A model generated the notes under the pieces. That model ran no database searches and was not told where the DNA came from. It saw only the letters and a program-made list of their open reading frames with translations. DNA of 64,000 nt, taken from assembly GCA_958295855.1 (NCBI GenBank), contig OY282383.1:4258481-4322480 (forward strand), given 5' to 3'. This document shows, piece after piece, positions 8,865-17,076 of the stretch; within the stretch, counting starts at the first letter, position 1; the number at the start of each line of letters is the position of its first letter. This DNA is from an uncultured Poribacteria bacterium. Its GTDB lineage: Bacteria > Poribacteria > WGA-4E > WGA-3G. Position numbers and translations under genes: made by a program.

Positions 8865-10127
8865 CTACAGTTCCGTTAGGACGCGTGCAGTCTCACGAGC
8901 GACGATAATCTCCTCATTCGTGGAGACGACAAGAATTTTGGTTCGGCTGTCCTTCGCGGAGATATCGCCTTCGCCGGTGTGCTGCCGGTTTTTTGCTGCA
9001 TCCAAGTGGATTCCGCACCACTCAAGCCCCTTGCAGATTTCCGCGCGCGTCGTGGCACTCTTCTCACCGATACCGCCGGCAAAGGCGATGACATCAACCC
9101 CGCCGAGGGCGGCAATATATGCGCCGATATACTTTTTGACACCGTAAACGTAGGTATCCAATGCCAAACGGGCGTTGTCGTTGCCTGCTTTGATAGCCGC
9201 CTCCACATCGCGCATATCCCCGCTGGTGCCAGAGATGCCCCTCAGCCCTGAGTCCTCGATGAGCTGGCGACGAATTTCATCAGTAGAGAACCCCTCTTTG
9301 TCGATGAGATACAGCACCGCAAACGCATCCAACTCGCCGCACCGTGTGGATTGAATCATACCGTATTGCGTAGACGCGCCCATTGATGTATCAATAGATT
9401 TTCCATCTTTGATAGCACAGAGGGAGGAGCTGCCGCCGAGGTGACAAGAGATAATCCGAAGCCCTTCCGAAGAGTCGGGCTTAGAAATCCCTTCTACCTC
9501 TGTGTCGCGCCCGAGCAGCTGCGGCACGCGTTCGGAGATGTAGCGGTGTGAGGCACCGTGGAAACCGTATCGACGGATGTCGTGTTTTTCTATCCAGAAG
9601 CGAGGCACGCCGAATTCAGAAGCATAATCTGGGATAGTTTGATGGAACCACGTCTCAAAAACAGCAACGAGTGGCGTCCTCGGGAGCAGTTTTTGAAAGG
9701 CTCGGATAGAGGCAATATAGGCAGGATTGTGCATCGGCGCGAGTGGAGTGGATGCTTCTAGTGCGGCGAGCACGTCTTCCGTAATTCGTGCCGAACGCCA
9801 ATACCCTTTGGCAAGGATGGTTTTGAATCCAACCCCGTCCAATTGGCGCAGGTGCGCCATGCATCCGCCCTCGGGATGGGTGATGAGGTGCATGGCGTGG
9901 GCGATGGCATCGGTATGCGTGGGGGCATCGATGTCGCCTTCGCGGGGCGGTTTTCCCGGCACCGCGTGCGTGAAGGCAGATGGCGAATTACCGATGCGTT
10001 CCACGCCTCCCTTGACAAGAGAGGTTGTAGAAACAGCGAGGTTTCCAACCGCGCTTTTTGCCGTTTCGATATCAATAATTTGGTATTTGAACGAGGTGCT
10101 GCCTACGTTCGCACAGAGTATGCGCAT
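8865..10127 (-). CDS. ackA: Acetate kinase (divergent)
   Basis: 420 residues, full length for the acetate/propionate kinase family, which interconverts acetyl phosphate plus ADP and acetate plus ATP. N-terminal ANVGSTSFKYQI replaces the usual LNxGSSSLKF. RRYGFHGASHRY is the classic signature, followed by ISCHLGGSSSLCAIKDGKSIDTSMG. AFAGGIGEKSATTR is the C-terminal nucleotide site. TQYGMIQSTRCGELD departs from the usual TPLEG..MGTRSGDID, so the preferred acyl group may differ. No phosphotransacetylase gene is nearby. Residues near 30 (VGNLAVS) are encoded by a 19-bp sequence identical to an intergenic repeat at 44232-44250. Confidence 0.85.
   Translation of the reverse strand: MRILCANVGSTSFKYQIIDIETAKSAVGNLAVSTTSLVKGGVERIGNSPSAFTHAVPGKPPREGDIDAPTHTDAIAHAMHLITHPEGGCMAHLRQLDGVGFKTILAKGYWRSARITEDVLAALEASTPLAPMHNPAYIASIRAFQKLLPRTPLVAVFETWFHQTIPDYASEFGVPRFWIEKHDIRRYGFHGASHRYISERVPQLLGRDTEVEGISKPDSSEGLRIISCHLGGSSSLCAIKDGKSIDTSMGASTQYGMIQSTRCGELDAFAVLYLIDKEGFSTDEIRRQLIEDSGLRGISGTSGDMRDVEAAIKAGNDNARLALDTYVYGVKKYIGAYIAALGGVDVIAFAGGIGEKSATTRAEICKGLEWCGIHLDAAKNRQHTGEGDISAKDSRTKILVVSTNEEIIVARETARVLTEL
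10036..10054. repeat. 19-bp dispersed repeat inside ackA
   Basis: The sequence gcgaggtttccaaccgcgc is identical (as reverse complement) to intergenic 44232-44250. Related imperfect palindromes (ggcgcggtt...aaccgcgcc) occur at 5747, 36320 and 37815. Confidence 0.65.
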
Positions 10128-10164
10128 GGTGTTTTTCTCTTCTCAAATAGAAGGTGTATTATTG

Positions 10165-10509
10165 CTAATCTGCGCTGGCGAGTTCAAGACTTGGGTTCGC
10201 AGCCGCTAGTGGTTCAATCGCAAGCCGACATCCCAGCGCGTTGAGAATGGTGCCCAGCATGTCAAGCGGGGGTGGAGTGTTGCTGGACAGAATGTCGGAA
10301 AGGGTTTCTGGGGCGGTGCCAGTTTTCTTGGCAAGTTCGGAAATCCCTCCCTGCGATTCTACAACGGTCCGGAATGCTAGCAGAAGCAAAGGCGTGTCCC
10401 CATCAACTTGATATTCTTCAAGGGACAGTTGGAGATAACCCATTGCCTCCTCTCGATTGGCAGCAAACCGTTCAATCAGATATGCGCGCCATGTTCTCAG
10501 TTTTCTCAT
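10165..10509 (-). CDS. Antitoxin of HigA/COG3636 type
   Basis: 114 residues with a helix-turn-helix at ~55-85 (GGISELAKKTGTAPETLSDIL), followed by LDMLGTILNALGCRLAIEPL. This matches the addiction-module antidote family that pairs with RelE/HigB-like toxins. The start codon overlaps the toxin stop by 4 bases (ATGA), the usual toxin-first order for this family. The partner upstream is truncated (10506-10685), so this may be a leftover antitoxin. Family members usually repress their own operon; no operator was identified here. Confidence 0.8.
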   Translation of the reverse strand: MRKLRTWRAYLIERFAANREEAMGYLQLSLEEYQVDGDTPLLLLAFRTVVESQGGISELAKKTGTAPETLSDILSSNTPPPLDMLGTILNALGCRLAIEPLAAANPSLELASAD

Positions 10510-10685
10510 TGTTGTGTCTCCTTGTATTCTAGCCAGTAGGTTTTTGCGCGTTTGATATCCCGTGCTTGCGATGATTTATCACCCCCACAGAGCAGAAGCA
10601 CGATCGTGTTATCCACTTCTCCGAAATAAACACGATAGCCCGTGCGGAAGTGGAGACACATCTCGAAAACCCCATCCTTGGCCAT
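10506..10685 (-). pseudogene. Truncated RelE/HigB-type toxin (COG3657)
   Basis: Frame reading from 10685 gives 59 residues: MAKDGVFEMCLHFRTGYRVY, then IVLLLCGGDKSSQARDIKRAK. These are the second-half motifs of COG3657 addiction-module killer proteins, which run to about 100 residues. A TAA codon lies directly before this ATG in the same frame. Farther upstream the frame shows NGD, resembling the family's GD before the break, and then another stop. About 40 N-terminal residues are therefore missing. The fragment is probably inactive. Confidence 0.7.
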
Positions 10686-11014
10686 TTAGTCACCGTTAGT
10701 TTCGGGGAAGAGACCCGATTCGTCAACGCTTCATACGAACATTTTAACGCATGCCAAAAGGGATGTCAAATCGTTTTTTATCCATTAGGTATGGGGGCAT
10801 TTATTTCGTTAGGTAGCCGCGCGTGTTTCTAAGTTTATGCACATGTCGCCCCGCTGGGGCTTAGCATTTAGGGCAGCCTGCGTTTCTATACACATTGCGC
10901 CCTGACAGGGCTAAAACGTTAGACATCCCCGCAGGCGATTTCCTGCGCGTAGGGGCACAGGGTAGGCACAAGGCCTACCCCTACAAAGCAGGGAATTACC
11001 TCCCGCATATCTTA
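10686..11014. repeat. Intergenic repeat cluster
   Basis: No gene seen. It contains cacatgtcgccccgctggggc, then tagggcag, then 'tctatacacattgcgccctgacagggctaaa'. A palindrome gggtaggcacaaggcctaccc lies at 10970-10980 and following. The same order appears at 63831-63940 (cacatgtcgccccgaaggggc ... tatacacataccgccctta). These are two copies of one composite repeat. Confidence 0.7.
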
Positions 11015-14000
11015 TCACGCTTTTGGTAAGGTTGGCAATGTTAAACGCGGACGCTCGCCGAAATCGGGGAGTTGTGGTGGACTCTCCGCCATCTGCCGGA
11101 GGAGCTCTGCAATTGCCCGGTCAAGCTGCGGATCCCCTTCTGTGGCATAGTCTTGGGGACGATAATCTACCTCAATGTCCGGGTCTGTGCCGTAGTTTTC
11201 CACGCGCCAGCCCACATCGACAAACCAAAAAGAATACTCCGGTTGGGTTGTGCCGCCGCCATCTACAAACGCCTGATGCGGGGCGATGCCGATAACGCCA
11301 CCCCACGTTCGCTTCCCGATGAGTTTTCCTAGCTTCATCAGCTTGAAGCAGTGGGAGAAAATATCGCCGTCGGAGCCTGCGTTCTCGTTGGTGACAGCTA
11401 CCATCGGCCCCAGCACGGAAGCGTCTGGGTAAGGGTGCGGCGTGCCCCAGCGCGGCACGTCATACCCAATGCGGCGGCGAGACAACTTCTCTAAAATCAG
11501 CTGCGAGACGTGTCCACCGCCATTGTAGCGGACATCAATGAGCAGCGCGGGATAACTCACTTCGGCGAGGAAACCTCGATGAAACTCTGCATACCCGCGC
11601 CCCATCATGTCGGGAATGTGGACGTACCCGACTTTACCCTCCGTTTTTTCGTGGACGTACCGTCGATTTTGCGACACCCATTCGCGATACCGCAACTCGT
11701 TCTCGCTTCTCAACACCTTGAGGGTGACGACGCGTTTTTCACCATCGTCAGCATTTTGGAAGGTGGCTTGCACCTCTTGGTTTGCAAGATTGACGAGCAG
11801 TTCACCGGGCGACACTTCTTGACTGACGCGTTGCCCACCGATGGCGAGGAGAATGTCTCCTTCGCGAATGTTAATTCCCGGGGCGTTGAGTGGCGAATCC
11901 TTCGCCGCCTCCCATGCATCGCCGTGCGGGATGTGCGTGATGCGATAGCCCGTGGTTTCGGCATCGTAGGCGAAATCTGCGCCGAGAAATCCTTGCGCGT
12001 AATGTGGCGAATGGCGATAATCCCCGCCGGATTCATACGCATGTGAGGTGCCGAGTTCGCCTTGCATTTCCCACATCAGGTCAGAAAATTCGGCACGCGT
12101 CGCAACGCGTTCGAGTATGGGCAGATAGCGTTGATACACGTTCTCCCAATCGACACCGGACATATCCTCTGTCCAGAAATAATCGCGCTGAAGGCGCCAC
12201 GCTTCCCGATACATCTGGTGCCACTCCGCTGATGGGATGACAGCAGCTTTGACACGGTTGACATCAACCCACCCGCTCTGTCGGTTCGTGCGGCCCCTGT
12301 TCTCGGATTTCGAGTCATCCTCTGCCTTCTTTCCCGCTTTGATAACGCGCAGTCTATTTCCGGTGCGATACACGAGGGTTTTGGCATCTCGGGAGAGTTG
12401 GAAGGTGTCAATGCCTGAGGCGAGTACCTCCTTTTTCTGTTCTTTGAAATCATAGGCGTGGAGCGTACTTTTGGACGCACCTGTATTGTCGTCACCACCG
12501 GGGACGTTAAGCGTCTGTCGAACCGGAAAAGAGGTGAAAATCGCTTTGCCTTCAATTCCGGCAATCTGTCCATAACTCCCCTGTGGATATGGAAAGGCGA
12601 TAACGCGCTGCGCGATGCCGTCCAACTCAATGGTAATCGGTTCGCTCTTCTCCTCAGCCTTCCCGTTAGCGTCCCCTTCTTTCTTGTCAGGCTTCTCCTC
12701 AGCCTCTTTGTCCGCCTTCTCCTTATCTTCCTCAAGCGGACAGGGTTGAGGGACAAACGGATTCGGGAGGTCTTTCTGCAATGTCACGAGCAAGGGGCGC
12801 ATCGCTGAAGGAAATCCGAGGTCGAAGTGGAGGGCATCATACACAGGATTGAATTCGCGATAGGAGAGAAAATAGAGGTATTTTCCCTCTGCATCCCAGG
12901 CAGGTACGAAATCGCTGAATTCAGGCTGGGTGACGAACGTCGTTTCGCCTGTTTCAACCTCGCAGAGTTTAATCGAGAATGTGGTCTCGGTTGCGGGAAA
13001 ACTATAGGCGACCCATTTGCCATCGGGGGACCAGGTTGCACCTTGGATGCGGTTGTAGTGGCTTTTGTCAAGTACTTGAAGTTGCTCTGTCTCCAGATTG
13101 ATGTGCAGGAGCTCAAAGCGGTGATTGATGAGGAGCACCTGGGCGTTCATGTTATTGCCCTGAGGGCAGACTGAGAGTTGCCGAACATGCCCGATGTCAA
13201 GGTTGTCCAGCCGCACAACTTCCGCACTGCCGTCGCAGGTGTGAATTTCGAGTGCTTCTTCACCGCCGGCATCAGAGACGGTGACGAGACATTTTCCGTC
13301 GTTAAGCCATTGGGTGAGGCGGTAGCGCGTGCCGTTGCGCACACCGTGCTGGAGGACTGCTCCTTCCCAATTTGCCATCGTAAAGGGTTTGCCACGGACG
13401 GTCAGCGCGAGTGCGTGGCCGTCAGGGGTTGGCGTGTATTCTTGCAGATATCGCGAGGTGCTAACGAACTTCCGTTGTCGCTGGATGCGTGGACTCCGAA
13501 ATTCAACGTTGACCTGGTAATTCGCGTCGTTTTCGATGTCGTATATCCACAGATCTGCGCCAGCGTGGTAGGCGATGCGGGTGCCATCGGTTTGTGCGCC
13601 GCGGCAGTAGTAAGTTTCTTGATGTGTATGGCGTTGAATATCTTCGCCGGTGGGAAGGCAGGAGTAAATATTGCCAACGCCTTCGTGGTCGGAGATAAAA
13701 TAGATGCGCTCACCAACCCACATCGGTGTGGTGAAGTTGCTATCCACGGGCGTAAGGGGTTGAAATTGCCCATCGCCTTCTGTGTCTACCCAGAGTTGGC
13801 CGGCCGTGCCGCCGCGGTACCGTTTCCAGCGCGCTGGGTCGCGAGTCAACCGTCCGAGGACAATGCCGCCTGTTTCACTGAAAGTAATGTGGTTTGCGGG
13901 GCCGTAGGGAAGGCGTTGCGGTTCGCCGCCTTCTGCGGAGACGCACCATATCCACGAATCGAACGCCGTTCCTGCACCACTGGCATAGAGAATATCCTGT

Positions 14001-14287
14001 CCGTTGGAATTCCAACCGATGATGTCGGCGTTGCTGCCCTGATAGGTGAGCCGTTTCGCCTCGCCGCCGAGGGCTGGCATGACATACACTTCTGACGGTC
14101 CCTCCTCACGTCCTGTAAAGGCAAGAAGTTCTCCATCGGGGGATAAGCGTGGGGAGCTCGTCGCGCCCAGATTTGAGGTGAGTCGTCGCGCAACGCCGCC
14201 ACTAATGGGGACTGTCCACAAATCATCTTCACACACAAAAACAAGCGTCTCCTGATAAATTGTTGGAAATCTATAATATCCTGACAT
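11015..14287 (-). CDS. Tricorn protease homologue (S41-related, beta-propeller plus PDZ)
   Basis: 1090 residues, close to the ~1070 of the archaeal enzyme, which trims oligopeptides released by proteasome-like proteases. GGAGG lies 5 bases before the ATG. Residues 1-~320 are a beta-propeller with repeated LSPDGELLAF/GGEAKRLTY blades; a second propeller follows to ~650. Between or within the blades is an acidic-lysine insert (KEKADKEAEEKPDKKEG) that looks flexible. Around 750, LGTSHAYES supplies the conserved Ser-His. A PDZ segment follows (INIREGDILLAIGGQRV). NENAGSDGDIFSH near 965 gives the nucleophilic Ser, then KRTWGGVIGI. No signal peptide is seen, so a cytoplasmic enzyme. It stands alone. 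Confidence 0.9.
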   Translation of the reverse strand: MSGYYRFPTIYQETLVFVCEDDLWTVPISGGVARRLTSNLGATSSPRLSPDGELLAFTGREEGPSEVYVMPALGGEAKRLTYQGSNADIIGWNSNGQDILYASGAGTAFDSWIWCVSAEGGEPQRLPYGPANHITFSETGGIVLGRLTRDPARWKRYRGGTAGQLWVDTEGDGQFQPLTPVDSNFTTPMWVGERIYFISDHEGVGNIYSCLPTGEDIQRHTHQETYYCRGAQTDGTRIAYHAGADLWIYDIENDANYQVNVEFRSPRIQRQRKFVSTSRYLQEYTPTPDGHALALTVRGKPFTMANWEGAVLQHGVRNGTRYRLTQWLNDGKCLVTVSDAGGEEALEIHTCDGSAEVVRLDNLDIGHVRQLSVCPQGNNMNAQVLLINHRFELLHINLETEQLQVLDKSHYNRIQGATWSPDGKWVAYSFPATETTFSIKLCEVETGETTFVTQPEFSDFVPAWDAEGKYLYFLSYREFNPVYDALHFDLGFPSAMRPLLVTLQKDLPNPFVPQPCPLEEDKEKADKEAEEKPDKKEGDANGKAEEKSEPITIELDGIAQRVIAFPYPQGSYGQIAGIEGKAIFTSFPVRQTLNVPGGDDNTGASKSTLHAYDFKEQKKEVLASGIDTFQLSRDAKTLVYRTGNRLRVIKAGKKAEDDSKSENRGRTNRQSGWVDVNRVKAAVIPSAEWHQMYREAWRLQRDYFWTEDMSGVDWENVYQRYLPILERVATRAEFSDLMWEMQGELGTSHAYESGGDYRHSPHYAQGFLGADFAYDAETTGYRITHIPHGDAWEAAKDSPLNAPGINIREGDILLAIGGQRVSQEVSPGELLVNLANQEVQATFQNADDGEKRVVTLKVLRSENELRYREWVSQNRRYVHEKTEGKVGYVHIPDMMGRGYAEFHRGFLAEVSYPALLIDVRYNGGGHVSQLILEKLSRRRIGYDVPRWGTPHPYPDASVLGPMVAVTNENAGSDGDIFSHCFKLMKLGKLIGKRTWGGVIGIAPHQAFVDGGGTTQPEYSFWFVDVGWRVENYGTDPDIEVDYRPQDYATEGDPQLDRAIAELLRQMAESPPQLPDFGERPRLTLPTLPKA

Positions 14288-14380
14288 TTACGCCTCCAAT
14301 ATAAATAAGTAATTTTACGTTTCTTTCAATCTTTCTGAACTATTTCTCTCTCAGAGCACTAAGCCAAAGCCCTCTGTACG

Positions 14381-15187
14381 TTATCCGCTCCGTTTGAGCC
14401 TGCCGACGCGTTTGGCGTACTTTTCGCCTAAATGGAAAACCCAAAACCCAAGTGGAATCAGCACAATTCCGATGATGAACAATAATAACAGATTGCCGGT
14501 TTGGCTCTCAACCGATTGGTTTTCTAGCATCGCTGCACGGATGGATTTGAGCGTATAGGTTGCCGGTGAAATTCGAGAAATCGGTTGTAGCCATTCGGGT
14601 AACACCTCGATCTCGTAGTAGATACCGGAGACTAAGAGGAGCAGCGATTGGATAATCCCTGTTGCGGCTTGTCCTTTTTCCGGTGAGAGTAAGGGAAAAA
14701 TCGCAGCCATCAAACCGATGCCAATGAAAGAGAGGCTAGAGACAGCGACGGTCACGCCCATTGTGAGCCAATTCGCGTTTCCTAAGTTGATGTGTTCGCC
14801 GAAAAAGAGGGGCATTATTGCCAAAACTAGCCCTGTGCGCAAAAGCCCATACAGGATTGCGAAGAAACAGGAGCCGACGAGGTGTGTAATGCGGTAGATG
14901 GGTGCCATGAAGGTATATTCGATGGTGCCTTCCCACCGCTCCCATGTAATTGCATCGCTGACCTCGCGCATCATAATGGAGAGAAATCCCCAGATCAATG
15001 CCCCAATAACGAGGTAAAGCACATCTTCGCTGGAACCGCGTCCCACCATAATTAAGCCGATAGTTAGCGCGTTGACAATAGAATAACTGAAGAAAAGAAT
15101 TTCCCAGCTCAAATACCGCTTCAGCAGATTAAAGTTTCGTTCAATAAACGCATAAGAAACAACGGTTTCCCGCACAAGATTCAGCAT
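14381..15187 (-). CDS. ABC-2-type export permease
   Basis: 268 residues with six likely membrane segments. EVSDAITWERWEGTIEYTFMAPI is the conserved cytoplasmic turn of ABC-2 permeases, and PEWLQPISRISPATYTLKSIR precedes the final helix. It follows the ATPase at 15351-16199 on the same strand and is presumably its partner. Start ATG at 15187: the AAGG 10 bases upstream belongs to a dispersed repeat (ctccgcaagg). Substrate unknown (drug, lipid or polysaccharide classes all use this fold). Confidence 0.85.
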   Translation of the reverse strand: MLNLVRETVVSYAFIERNFNLLKRYLSWEILFFSYSIVNALTIGLIMVGRGSSEDVLYLVIGALIWGFLSIMMREVSDAITWERWEGTIEYTFMAPIYRITHLVGSCFFAILYGLLRTGLVLAIMPLFFGEHINLGNANWLTMGVTVAVSSLSFIGIGLMAAIFPLLSPEKGQAATGIIQSLLLLVSGIYYEIEVLPEWLQPISRISPATYTLKSIRAAMLENQSVESQTGNLLLLFIIGIVLIPLGFWVFHLGEKYAKRVGRLKRSG

Positions 15188-15350
15188 TTTAATTTACCTT
15201 GCGGAGTACCACAGTCTCCGCCGTAGTTTGTATCCACTCGAAAATCTCAGCAGAGGCCATCACGGTAATCTGTTGCATCAGAACCCTCTGACGAGATTTA
15301 CCGTGTGTCTGTAAACGTAACTTGCTTCCTGCATTCTCCGCAAGATAAAT
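15188..15350. repeat. Copy of the ~80-bp 'CCTCCGACGAG...CTCCGCAAGG' repeat
   Basis: Bases 15277-15348 read gcatcagaaccctctgacgag...cattctccgcaag, matching the copies at 48945-49087. A reversed partial (accttgcggagtac) lies at 15199-15212, against the start of the permease gene. Confidence 0.7.
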
Positions 15351-16199
15351 TTAAAAGGCTTCCTCCGCTATCTCTTTCCCGGTCAACGCGATGAAGACAT
15401 CCTCCAATGTCACCGGTGCATTGTTCTGTAGTGGGACACTGGCGATAAGCTCCTTCACTGTCCCTTCAGCGATAAACTTGCCGTTATCAATAATCGCGAT
15501 TCTATCGCACAACCTTTCAGCCTCCGTCATATCGTGTGTAGTGAGCACAATGACGGCGTTCCGTTCGCCGCGGATTTCCTCAATAAAGGCTTGCACGTCG
15601 CGTTTGGATTTCGGGTCGAGCCCGGTTGTGGGTTCATCAAGCAGGAGGAGCATCGGTGTGGTTAAGAGGGCGCGTGCAATCGCGACCTTCTGTTGCATGC
15701 CGCGCGACAGATCTTCCATCGCTTCGTCCATCCGCTTTGTATCAAAACCGAGTTTTTTTAAAATGTGGCGTGCCTTTGTCGCAGCTTCCGCTGCGGATAT
15801 GCCGTAGAGCCGCGCGGCATAAATCAGGTTCTCTGCCGAAGAGAGACGTTTGAAGAAGGAAGCTTCAACGGAGACACGGTTCATCACTCTTCTCACCTTC
15901 AGGCTATCCGTGACAACGTCATCCCCGAAGACGTGGATGCTGCCTGTATCGGGCAGGAGTAACGTTGAGATGAGGCGGATCAGCGTTGACTTCCCAGAGC
16001 CGTTAGCACCGAGGATGCCGTAAATTTCACCGATACCCACATCAAGGGAGATATTGTCAACAGCGCGGATAGTCTCTTTTTCACGCTTGAACATGTGGCG
16101 AATTTTTTGATGAAAATGTTGTTTCTCATTTGTCCGCTTGGTTCGGTGAAAATGTTTTGAGACCTCGCGGACAGTCAATCCATAGAGTGGCTGTTCCAC
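15351..16199 (-). CDS. ABC transporter ATPase (DRA-type exporter)
   Basis: 282 residues. Walker A GANGSGKST, signature LSRGMQQKVAIARAL, Walker B LLLLDEPTTGLDP and the switch histidine TTHDMTEAE are all intact. The N-terminal ~45 residues are basic and lack homology I recognise. Together with 14381-15187 it makes a two-gene exporter of the ABC-2 / daunorubicin-resistance class. The C-terminus (VPLQNNAPVTLEDVFIALTG) is typical of that class. Confidence 0.9.
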   Translation of the reverse strand: MEQPLYGLTVREVSKHFHRTKRTNEKQHFHQKIRHMFKREKETIRAVDNISLDVGIGEIYGILGANGSGKSTLIRLISTLLLPDTGSIHVFGDDVVTDSLKVRRVMNRVSVEASFFKRLSSAENLIYAARLYGISAAEAATKARHILKKLGFDTKRMDEAMEDLSRGMQQKVAIARALLTTPMLLLLDEPTTGLDPKSKRDVQAFIEEIRGERNAVIVLTTHDMTEAERLCDRIAIIDNGKFIAEGTVKELIASVPLQNNAPVTLEDVFIALTGKEIAEEAF

Positions 16200-16288
16200 T
16201 TTTTTCCTTTCGCTAATTAGTTGCGGGCAGGCACTACGGAAACCCCGCCCCTACAAGAAAATACTTTGCTGAATATCCTCCAAAACTA

Positions 16289-16317
16289 TTGACATATCAG
16301 GGGGACTTTTATATATT
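16289..16317 (+). promoter_or_regulatory. Sigma-70-type promoter ahead of the signal-peptide remnant
   Basis: -35 TTGACA (16289-16294), 17-base spacer, -10 TATATT (16312-16317). It lies ~155 bases upstream of the ATG at 16474, which also has a strong AGAAGGAGG. Confidence 0.5.
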
Positions 16318-16473
16318 ATACCCCAAGTTTATGGAGATTTGGTAATTATTTTTTCGAGGGTTTGGAACGCGGCGAGGCGGAGACAGGTGTGGTATAAACC
16401 CCTGCTTTGCAGGGCATTTACAATAACCGCCCTTACAATGTAAAGTTAAACACATAAGAAGGAGGATTCTTCA

Positions 16474-16557
16474 ATGTATCGTCAATTTATTTTATGGCTC
16501 GTTTTACTTATTTTCGTTGTTGGCTGGGCAGCGGCGGAAGGTGAAAAACTAGTCTGA
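16474..16557 (+). pseudogene. Orphan signal peptide: secreted-protein gene cut off by a dispersed repeat
   Basis: The 27-residue product is almost only a Sec signal peptide (basic start, FILWLVLLIFVVGWAAA, then EGEKLV). GAAGGAGG lies 7 bases before the ATG and a promoter at 16289-16317. The TGA stop falls in gtctgaatcgcggattt, the reverse complement of the repeat near 41597-41613 (aaatccgcgattcagac). The likely reading is a LamG-type secreted protein (compare AHAADAETDLLIY at 45141) whose body was lost when the repeat arrived. A functional micropeptide cannot be excluded. Confidence 0.55.
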
Positions 16558-17076
16558 ATCGCGGATTTATCGGAATTCGCAGATGACGCGGATTTTGGCG
16601 TTTTCTGTGTGTTCAAAGTGTTTAGGTAGGTGTTGAGTTTGACTGGGTATGTCTACAATAGCAGGTGTCTGAACAACGCCTCAGTTTTCTATGAGTTGAG
16701 AGCGTTTGTGGTGACTCGTTCACCCCCACCTACGATGAAGAAGACCTTTCTTAAATTGACACCAACGATGTGTGCTTGTATTATCCCGTAGGGGCGTGTC
16801 CTTGTGCCTGCCCGTTTCCTAAGCAGTGAAGCGATCACGAGGCACCGCTCGGTTTAGGTATCTGCTTTCAATTACTATAGACACCAATTTTACGCAAAAA
16901 CCTCAAAAAAATCATAAAAAGTACGTTATGCATCGCATTTATGGTATACTGATGCTTATCGCACTTTCAAAGCGCACGCCTGCAATAAGCTGCCTGTTGT
17001 AGACAAACGCAGCCTACAAGAATAGCATCGGGCGAGGCACGGGGCCCTCGCTGTTAATTTGGTATAAGGAGGAACA
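16558..17076. other. Gene-free stretch with repeats and two promoter-like sites
   Basis: It starts with the 'aatcgcggatttatcgg' repeat. A consensus-like promoter lies at 16756-16784 and an extended -10 (TGGTATACT) near 16940-16948. AAGGAGG just before 17077 belongs to the next gene. No ORF in the middle has a start with a ribosome site. Confidence 0.5.
16756..16784 (+). promoter_or_regulatory. Consensus-like promoter, long leader or small RNA
   Basis: -35 TTGACA (16756-16761), exactly 17 bases, -10 TATTAT (16779-16784). The nearest start codon downstream is 17077, so the site would give a ~285-base leader unless it serves a small RNA. Confidence 0.45.

Noticed and set aside
13178..14095. 305-residue plus-strand open frame inside the tricorn gene
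   Set aside because: Opposite a well-supported tricorn protease; no recognisable family and no upstream ribosome site.
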